Shown here piece by piece: positions 6,609 through 10,790 of a DNA stretch of 10,790 bases. The stretch comes from Deltaproteobacteria bacterium (GTDB lineage Bacteria > UBA10199 > 2-02-FULL-44-16). Position 1 is the stretch's first letter, and every line of letters starts with the position of its first letter. Location: contig JACQMA010000028.1 of the NCBI GenBank assembly GCA_016203825.1, forward strand, positions 1 to 10,790, read 5' to 3'. Below the pieces are notes generated by a model that saw nothing but the letters and a program-made list of their open reading frames with translations, ran no database searches and was not told where the DNA came from. Position numbers and translations under genes: made by a program.

Positions 6609-7262
6609 CTAACTCCTCACCGGCATGCCCAAGGCCTTCAGGAGACCCAGCGTCTCCGCCGGCGTCTTTGCCGTCGTACAAATGGTGACATTCATTCCAT
6701 AAACCTTATTCACCTTGTCCAGATTGATTTCGGGAAACATCACCTGTTCCGTCAAACCAAACGTATAGCCTCCACGTCCGTCCGTGCTCTTGGGGGAAAG
6801 CCCCTTGAAATCGCGAACACGAGGCAGCGCAATGTGAAAAAGACGATTCAAAAATTCATACATGCGTTGTTTCCGCAGTGTCACACAGGCACCAATCTTG
6901 ATTCCTTCACGAAGTTTAAAATTCGAAATCGATTTCTTTGCCTTCGTGTAGACGGGCCGCTGGCCGGCGATGAGTCCCAATTCTTCTGCCGCCTGCTCGA
7001 GCACCTTAAAATCGGAAACGGCATCTTTCAGGCATGTGTTCAGCACGACCTTTTCAACCCGCGGAATTTGCATGACGTTGCGGTAGCCAAACTCCTTCAT
7101 CAACTGCGGGACGCACACGTCGCGGTAATACCGCTCGAAAAGACTCGGGCCCAGCTTCGTTGCTGCTGACGCAGAAGCCACCTTTTTCTGCTGCGGAGCT
7201 TCTTTCTTCTTGGGCGTCTCTTTCTTCTTGGACGTTTCTTTTTTCTCGACCTTCGTCACCAC
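6609..7262 (-). CDS. rplE: 50S ribosomal protein L5 with lysine-rich N-terminal extension
   Basis: L5 binds 5S rRNA in the central protuberance and bridges to S13 in the 30S head. The core starts near residue 40 ([20 protein letters not shown]) and has [63 protein letters not shown] and [10 protein letters not shown]. Total length is 217, against about 179-185 usually. The extra 39 residues are rich in Lys, Glu, Thr, Pro and Ala, and contain three imperfect six-residue repeats. The start is GTG 7262 (a second GTG follows at 7259), with a strong GGAGG 5 bases upstream. There is no in-frame ATG before residue 54, inside the core. The extension is therefore probably translated. It ends with TAG, unlike its neighbours, 8 bases before rpsN. 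Confidence 0.96.
   Translation of the reverse strand: MVTKVEKKETSKKKETPKKKEAPQQKKVASASAATKLGPSLFERYYRDVCVPQLMKEFGYRNVMQIPRVEKVVLNTCLKDAVSDFKVLEQAAEELGLIAGQRPVYTKAKKSISNFKLREGIKIGACVTLRKQRMYEFLNRLFHIALPRVRDFKGLSPKSTDGRGGYTFGLTEQVMFPEINLDKVNKVYGMNVTICTTAKTPAETLGLLKALGMPVRS
7188..7241 (-). repeat. Three 18-base tandem repeats within the rplE 5' end
   Basis: On the minus strand the units are AAAGAAACGTCCAAGAAG (7224-7241), AAAGAGACGCCCAAGAAG (7206-7223) and AAAGAAGCTCCGCAGCAG (7188-7205). Units 1 and 2 match at 16 of 18 bases; units 2 and 3 match at 12 of 18. They encode [12 protein letters not shown] and KEAPQQ in frame, in the N-terminal extension of L5. The pattern suggests in-frame repeat expansion (inference). 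Confidence 0.85.
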
Positions 7263-7267
7263 GACTT

Positions 7268-7272
7268 CCTCC
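7268..7272 (-). promoter_or_regulatory. Ribosome binding site of rplE
   Basis: GGAGG on the minus strand lies 5 bases before GTG 7262 and 8 bases before the second GTG at 7259. It is within the 16-base rplX-rplE gap, the longest in the window. It fixes the start of L5 upstream of the lysine-rich repeats and so supports the extension being translated. Confidence 0.8.
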
Positions 7273-7278
7273 CTGACC

Positions 7279-7599
7279 TTACCGATTCACGGCAATGATT
7301 TCACCTGAACGCTTCGCCACGCGCTGTTTGGTTCCATCTTTCAGAACACTCACTCCGACACGCGTTGGTTTCCCCGTCTTGGGATCTGCGAGCATCACAT
7401 TCGAAATGTGCAGCAATGCTTCTTTTTCAACGATACCGCCCTGACGATTCTGTTGGTTCGGTCGCTGATGGCGCTTCACCATGTTGAGTTTTTCAATCAA
7501 CACCCGTTGGCGTTCGCGATTCACCTCGAGCACCTTCCCGGACTTTCCCTTTTCCTTGCCGGCAATGATGACCACCATGTCCCCCTTACAAATCTTCAC
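7279..7599 (-). CDS. rplX: 50S ribosomal protein L24
   Basis: L24 is one of the two initiators of 50S assembly, binding the 5' domain of 23S rRNA near the exit tunnel. The 106-residue product has an N-terminal KOW motif ([20 protein letters not shown], about 5-24) followed by the family stretch [20 protein letters not shown] and ending [10 protein letters not shown]. The initiation codon is GTG at 7599, overlapping the rplN stop by 4 bases (GTGA), so its translation is probably coupled to rplN. Length is normal (about 102-110). The next gene, rplE, begins after a 16-base gap. Confidence 0.97.
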   Translation of the reverse strand: MKICKGDMVVIIAGKEKGKSGKVLEVNRERQRVLIEKLNMVKRHQRPNQQNRQGGIVEKEALLHISNVMLADPKTGKPTRVGVSVLKDGTKQRVAKRSGEIIAVNR

Positions 7600-7964
7600 A
7601 GCACCTCCGGTGCCAACGAAATAATACGCGTATATTGTTTTCCGCGGAGCTCGCGGGCAACGGGACCAAAAATGCGCGTCCCAACGGGTTCCCCCTGCTC
7701 ATTAATGAGGACCGCCGAATTGTCATCAAAACGGATTGTGGAGCCATCGTTTCTTCTGAGTTCTCGTTTCGTCCGCACGATCACCGCCTTCGCAACCTCC
7801 CCCTTCTTCACCTTCGCGTGAGGGATAGCCTGCTTGATCGCCACAACAATGACATCGCCAACCGTGGCGTAGCGCCGCTTCGTTCCGCCCAGGACCTTGA
7901 TGCACATCACGCGCTTGGCACCGGAATTATCGGCGACATCCAAAACTGTTTGCTGCTGAATCAT
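7596..7964 (-). CDS. rplN: 50S ribosomal protein L14
   Basis: L14 binds 23S rRNA and forms intersubunit bridges with 16S rRNA helix 14; it is also the docking site of the silencing factor RsfS. From ATG 7964 the product is 122 residues, exactly the family length. It starts [19 protein letters not shown] and has [39 protein letters not shown] and the C-terminus [20 protein letters not shown]. The frame is open upstream to 8021 but that part is inside rpsQ. The chosen ATG overlaps the rpsQ stop by 4 bases. The 3' end overlaps rplX by 4 bases. Confidence 0.98.
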   Translation of the reverse strand: MIQQQTVLDVADNSGAKRVMCIKVLGGTKRRYATVGDVIVVAIKQAIPHAKVKKGEVAKAVIVRTKRELRRNDGSTIRFDDNSAVLINEQGEPVGTRIFGPVARELRGKQYTRIISLAPEVL

Positions 7965-8215
7965 GCCCGCTCCACAATGCGCTCGAGCCGCCATCGCTTC
8001 AAACGACTGATGGGACGACACTCACGAATTTCAACACGATCACCCACTTTACATTCTCCCGCTTCATCATGAACCAGAAATGCCATCTGCTTTCGCACAT
8101 ACTTTTTATAGAAAGCGTCCTGCACCGTTCGTTCGACCATAACCTTGGCCGTCTTCTGCATCGCACTCGAAATAACGATGCCAACTTTTCGTTTTCGCGG
8201 TGTCACGGCCGTCAT
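7961..8215 (-). CDS. rpsQ: 30S ribosomal protein S17
   Basis: S17 is an OB-fold primary binder of the 5' domain of 16S rRNA. The 84-residue protein has the family pattern [59 protein letters not shown] and [16 protein letters not shown]. Length is typical (80-90). ATG 8215 overlaps the rpmC stop by 4 bases and its own TGA overlaps rplN by 4 bases. It therefore sits in a run of three consecutive coupled junctions (rpmC-rpsQ-rplN-rplX). Confidence 0.98.
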   Translation of the reverse strand: MTAVTPRKRKVGIVISSAMQKTAKVMVERTVQDAFYKKYVRKQMAFLVHDEAGECKVGDRVEIRECRPISRLKRWRLERIVERA

Positions 8216-8409
8216 GTTCCCCTCCCGAAATCTCGTTCACGCAGCAGCGTCAAAACCCTCGCTCGCTCACGTCGAAGGCTTTTGAGGTCACCCGTCGATT
8301 TGAGCTGTCCCGCCGCGTGCTTGAGCCGAAGCTCAAAGAGCTTCTGCGCTTTCTCCTCTGCCTGCTTCTCCAATTCCTTTACTTCAAGTTTTCGCATCTC
8401 TTTAGGCAT
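8212..8409 (-). CDS. rpmC: 50S ribosomal protein L29
   Basis: L29 lies beside the nascent-chain exit with L23, at the docking site for trigger factor and SRP. The 65-residue product from ATG 8409 reads [20 protein letters not shown] and so on, a two-helix, highly charged protein, with [20 protein letters not shown] in the middle and an [10 protein letters not shown] tail. The frame continues upstream to 8466 inside rplP. ATG 8409 has GAGGAA (8417-8422) 7 bases upstream and matches the family N-terminus. ATG 8397 is a weaker alternative, four residues shorter, with only a poor SD. The chosen start overlaps the rplP stop by 8 bases, and the stop overlaps rpsQ by 4. Confidence 0.94.
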   Translation of the reverse strand: MPKEMRKLEVKELEKQAEEKAQKLFELRLKHAAGQLKSTGDLKSLRRERARVLTLLRERDFGRGT

Positions 8410-8824
8410 CACGGTATTCCTCGCGTCTGACAATCTTGGTTCGCACGGGCAACTTGTGCGCCGCAAGCTTCAACACCTCGACGGCGCTCTGTTCGTCGAC
8501 GCCCTTCATTTCATAGAGCATGCGACCTCGCTGCACGGGAGCCACCCAATATTCCGGGGCACCCTTTCCTTTTCCCATGCGGGTTTCTGCCGGTTTTCGT
8601 GAAATCGGCTTATCCGGAAAAATCCGGATCCAAAGTTTTCCACCTTTTTTGGCCACGCGGCTCATCGAAATACGGGCCGCTTCGATCTGACGCGACGTAA
8701 TAAAGCCAAAGTCGAGGGCCTGAAGTCCGTAGTCGCCGAACGACAGGTTGCACCCGCGCCCAGCCGTTCCGCGGAGCCGACCCTTTTGCTGCTTTCGAAA
8801 TTTGACCTTCGCTGGCTCAAGCAT
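8402..8824 (-). CDS. rplP: 50S ribosomal protein L16
   Basis: L16 sits next to the A-site tRNA elbow and helps organise the peptidyl-transferase centre late in assembly. The 140-residue protein opens [20 protein letters not shown] and has [40 protein letters not shown] and [21 protein letters not shown]82 in the RMGKGKG loop corresponds to the arginine hydroxylated by YcfD in E. coli; no claim is made that this happens here. The ATG at 8824 overlaps the rpsC stop by 8 bases (ATGCTTGA), and the TAA overlaps rpmC by 8 bases. Length is normal (136-144). Confidence 0.98.
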   Translation of the reverse strand: MLEPAKVKFRKQQKGRLRGTAGRGCNLSFGDYGLQALDFGFITSRQIEAARISMSRVAKKGGKLWIRIFPDKPISRKPAETRMGKGKGAPEYWVAPVQRGRMLYEMKGVDEQSAVEVLKLAAHKLPVRTKIVRREEYRDA

Positions 8825-9491
8825 GTCCTTGTCCTTGTATTTGCGTTACACCTGGAATTCCAAGATCGAGAATTTCTCCCTTATAAATCCATGTCTTCAC
8901 GCCAATCTTTCCATACGTGGTCAAAGCTTCTGTAAAACCATAATCGATGTCGGCACGCAGCGTGTGGAGTGGAACTCGTCCTTCACGATACCACTCGGTC
9001 CGCGCCAATTCCGCCCCGCCAAGACGCCCTGCACACTGAATCTTAATCCCCAGGGCCCCCAACTTCAGTGCCGACTGGACGGCCTTTTTCATGGCACGAC
9101 GAAAGGCCACGCGACGCTCGAGTTGCTGCGCGACGTTTTCTGATATGAGCTGCGCATCGACCTCGGCCTTGCGCACCTCTTTAATATTCACTTCCACCAC
9201 ATCCTTCGTATTCTGCTGAATTTCGCCGCGCAACACATCGAGGCTTGCCCCCTTCTTTCCAATGATCAGTCCGGGGCGTGCGGAATGAATGTGAACGATC
9301 ACCTTTCCCCGCGGCCGCTCAATCTCAATTTTTGAAATACCCGTATGCTTGAGCTTCTCTTTAATATCACGGCGAATCACATCATCCTCGTGGATGAATC
9401 GCGAGTAATCTCTCCCTCCCGCAAACCAACGCGAATCCCACGTAGCCGTGATTCCTAAACGAAATCCCTTTGGATGTGTCTTCTGTCCCAC
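8817..9491 (-). CDS. rpsC: 30S ribosomal protein S3
   Basis: S3 lies at the mRNA entry pore of the 30S and takes part in unwinding mRNA. The 224-residue protein starts GTG 9491 ([14 protein letters not shown]) after a strong AAAGGAG that overlaps the rplV stop. The KH domain has [13 protein letters not shown] with the GxxG loop at G78-G81. R131, R132 and K135 in [13 protein letters not shown] coincide with the E. coli residues implicated in ribosomal helicase activity. The C-terminal domain contains [20 protein letters not shown] and [19 protein letters not shown]. The overall length is somewhat under E. coli's 233. It lies 10 bases after rplV and overlaps rplP by 8. Confidence 0.98.
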   Translation of the reverse strand: MGQKTHPKGFRLGITATWDSRWFAGGRDYSRFIHEDDVIRRDIKEKLKHTGISKIEIERPRGKVIVHIHSARPGLIIGKKGASLDVLRGEIQQNTKDVVEVNIKEVRKAEVDAQLISENVAQQLERRVAFRRAMKKAVQSALKLGALGIKIQCAGRLGGAELARTEWYREGRVPLHTLRADIDYGFTEALTTYGKIGVKTWIYKGEILDLGIPGVTQIQGQGHA

Positions 9492-9501
9492 TCCGACTCC
9501 T

Positions 9502-9837
9502 TTATGCTCTCTCGTCGAGGACGAGGTTGATATGACACATGCGCTTCAAAATTGGTGAAGCGCTTCCCTTCGCTCGCGGCAACCAGCGTTTCATGCGTGG
9601 CCCATCGCCGCAGGTCAATTCCTTCACATAGAAGCCTTCCAGTCCCACGTTGCCCTTCTGCTTTGCGTTCGCCACCGCCGATCGTACAAGTTTGAGGAGC
9701 GATCTGGCTGCACGACGACGCGAGTGGAGGAGTTCATCCACCACGACATCGACTTTTTTCCCACGCACGAGATTACAGACAGCGCGCATCTTGCGCGGTG
9801 ATATCCGAACGTAGCGGGCGTGCACTTTGAGACTCAT
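9502..9837 (-). CDS. rplV: 50S ribosomal protein L22
   Basis: L22 spans the 50S; its long beta-hairpin lines the nascent-peptide tunnel constriction and is a site of macrolide-resistance mutations in other bacteria. The 111-residue product has [20 protein letters not shown] then RGK near the N-terminus, [16 protein letters not shown], and the hairpin [20 protein letters not shown] followed by [11 protein letters not shown]. No insertion or deletion in the hairpin is apparent by eye relative to the family. The ATG at 9837 overlaps the rpsS stop by 4 bases. The stop TAA forms part of the SD of rpsC. Confidence 0.98.
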   Translation of the reverse strand: MSLKVHARYVRISPRKMRAVCNLVRGKKVDVVVDELLHSRRRAARSLLKLVRSAVANAKQKGNVGLEGFYVKELTCGDGPRMKRWLPRAKGSASPILKRMCHINLVLDERA

Positions 9838-10133
9838 GATGCCCCTCCAGCTGCCGGCTCTTTCTCGTCTTTACGGTGTCCCGAGTGAGAGCGGAATGTT
9901 CGGGTGGGGGCAAACTCGCCGAGCTTATGGCCCACCATATTTTCTGTCACGTACACCGGTACAAATTTTCGGCCATTGTGAATGGCCATCGTCAGTCCCA
10001 CCATATCGGGAATGATCGTCGAGCGACGGGACCACGTCCGAATGACCTGCTTGTCGCGCGTCTGCTGCATCGCCTGCACTTTTTTCAAGAGCGGCAGATC
10101 TACAAACGGTCCCTTTTTAAGCGAGCGTGCCAC
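9834..10133 (-). CDS. rpsS: 30S ribosomal protein S19
   Basis: S19 forms a complex with S13 in the 30S head and contacts the 50S central protuberance. The 99-residue protein starts [19 protein letters not shown] and has [40 protein letters not shown] and [15 protein letters not shown]. It ends in a short charged, Ala/Gly-containing tail, so it is slightly longer than E. coli S19 (92). The initiation codon is GTG 10133. TAAGGAGG (10138-10145), made partly of the rplB stop, lies 4 bases upstream. An ATG at 10137 is out of frame. The 3' end overlaps rplV by 4 bases. Confidence 0.98.
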   Translation of the reverse strand: MARSLKKGPFVDLPLLKKVQAMQQTRDKQVIRTWSRRSTIIPDMVGLTMAIHNGRKFVPVYVTENMVGHKLGEFAPTRTFRSHSGHRKDEKEPAAGGAS

Positions 10134-10142
10134 ACATCCTCC

Positions 10143-10790
10143 TTAACTTCGTCGATCCTGCACCAGGTACCGATCCGTCCGTCGGTTGGATCGTGTCTTC
10201 TTGCCCTTGGTCGATTTGCCCCATGGGGTCACCGGATGACGTCCACCCTTGGTCTTGCCTTCACCGCCACCATGCGGGTGATCAACAGGATTCATACTCG
10301 TTCCGCGATTATGGGGCCGACGTCCCAAGTAACGCACACGACCAGCCTTGCCAACCGAGACGTTGAAATGATCAATATTCCCAACCTGACCAATCGTTGC
10401 CCAACAGTCGATGCGAATCTTCCGCACCGAACCCGACGGCAGCTTCACGTGCGCATAGTCTTCTTCACGCGCGAGCAATTGTGCTGCTGTCCCTGCACTG
10501 CGCACAATTTTTCCACCAGCACCTGGCGTCAATTCAATGTTATGGATCATCGTTCCGAGCGGCATACCCTTCAACGGCATCGCATTTCCGGGAAGGACTT
10601 CGGTCTGCTCTGCCGCAAGAACGGTCTGACCTACATTCAAACCCACTGGCGCCAAGATGTAGCGCTTCTCCCCGTCAGCATAATGGAGAAGGGCAATACG
10701 TGCCGATCGGTTGGGATCATATTCAATGGCCGCAACCAGGGCCGGGACGTCACGCTTATTCCGTCGGAAATCAATCACACGGTAACGACG
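10143..10790 (-). CDS. rplB: 50S ribosomal protein L2, C-terminal part (gene runs off the window end)
   Basis: L2 is needed for subunit association, tRNA binding and peptidyl-transferase activity of the 50S. The visible 215 codons start in mid-gene at [20 protein letters not shown] and continue [30 protein letters not shown] and [20 protein letters not shown]. They also include [20 protein letters not shown], whose HPHGGGEG contains the histidine important for peptidyl transfer in E. coli (H229). The C-terminus [11 protein letters not shown] is slightly shortened relative to some homologues. About 60 N-terminal residues lie outside the window. rpsS follows after 9 bases, as in the standard S10 block. 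Confidence 0.97.
   Translation of the reverse strand, partial: RRYRVIDFRRNKRDVPALVAAIEYDPNRSARIALLHYADGEKRYILAPVGLNVGQTVLAAEQTEVLPGNAMPLKGMPLGTMIHNIELTPGAGGKIVRSAGTAAQLLAREEDYAHVKLPSGSVRKIRIDCWATIGQVGNIDHFNVSVGKAGRVRYLGRRPHNRGTSMNPVDHPHGGGEGKTKGGRHPVTPWGKSTKGKKTRSNRRTDRYLVQDRRS

Noticed and set aside
6403..6681. Upstream in-frame extensions of rpsN (to 6681), and likewise rplF (to 6071), rplN (to 8021) and rpmC (to 8466)
   Set aside because: The added residues fall inside the preceding gene and match no family N-terminus, while the internal ATGs have an SD or a 4-base stop overlap and give standard lengths.
7238..7244. AAAAAAG on the minus strand in rplE, similar to a -1 frameshift heptamer
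   Set aside because: The zero frame reads AAA AAA GAA, which is the wrong phase for the A-AAA-AAG slippery arrangement, and the downstream zero frame encodes a full L5.
7263..7278. Possible S8 autoregulatory target at the rplX-rplE junction, as in E. coli
   Set aside because: The gap is only 16 bases and contains just the SD. I could not recognise an S8-type helix by eye. A covariance-model search of 7200-7350 would decide.
1..10790. Search for mobile elements, defence genes, CRISPR, tRNA/rRNA or novel gene cassettes
   Set aside because: Every base falls in, or within 16 bases of, a recognised housekeeping gene. There are no inverted terminal repeats, spacer arrays or unassigned coding segments.

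Overview
The window is a continuous stretch of a bacterial ribosomal-protein supercluster (S10-spc-alpha type), with every gene on the minus strand. In transcription order, from high to low coordinates, it reads: rplB (5' end outside the window), rpsS, rplV, rpsC, rplP, rpmC, rpsQ, rplN, rplX, rplE, rpsN, rpsH, rplF, rplR, rpsE, rplO, secY, adk, map, infA, rpmJ, rpsM, rpsK, rpsD (3' end outside the window). That is 24 protein genes. No rRNA, tRNA, mobile element, CRISPR array, or convincing promoter or terminator is visible, and the plus strand carries no supported gene.

Packing is extremely tight. The largest gap between genes is 16 bases (rplX-rplE). Seven junctions are 4-base ATGA/GTGA overlaps, three are 8-base overlaps, and one stop abuts the next start (rplR-rpsE). 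No stretch over 300 bases lacks a gene. Shine-Dalgarno sequences (AAGGAG, GAGGTG, GGAGG) often overlap the upstream stop codon, which suggests one long polycistronic transcript with translational coupling.

The genes fall into three functional blocks. Positions 4130-10790 encode large- and small-subunit ribosomal proteins. Positions 1271-4137 hold the insert secY-adk-map-infA: the Sec translocon channel, adenylate kinase, methionine aminopeptidase and initiation factor IF-1. These link ribosome supply to protein export, nucleotide balance, N-terminal methionine removal and initiation. Positions 1-1263 hold the start of the alpha block (L36, S13, S11, S4), which would normally continue into rpoA and rplQ outside the window.

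The organism is a bacterium, judging by bacterial family lengths, bacterial SecY, and anti-SD-type ribosome binding sites. Base composition is roughly balanced, and the code is standard, with TAA, TGA and TAG all used as stops. Having adk and map between secY and infA is unlike E. coli but common in Firmicutes, deltaproteobacteria-like and many uncultured lineages. I cannot assign a phylum with confidence. Lineage-informative traits are the absence of rpmD (L30) from its usual place between rpsE and rplO, zinc-binding (C+) forms of S4, S14 and L36, a short-LID adenylate kinase with an unusual AMP-site residue, and an L5 with a repetitive lysine-rich N-terminal extension. I see no previously undescribed system. 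This is a conserved housekeeping region with a few protein-level peculiarities.
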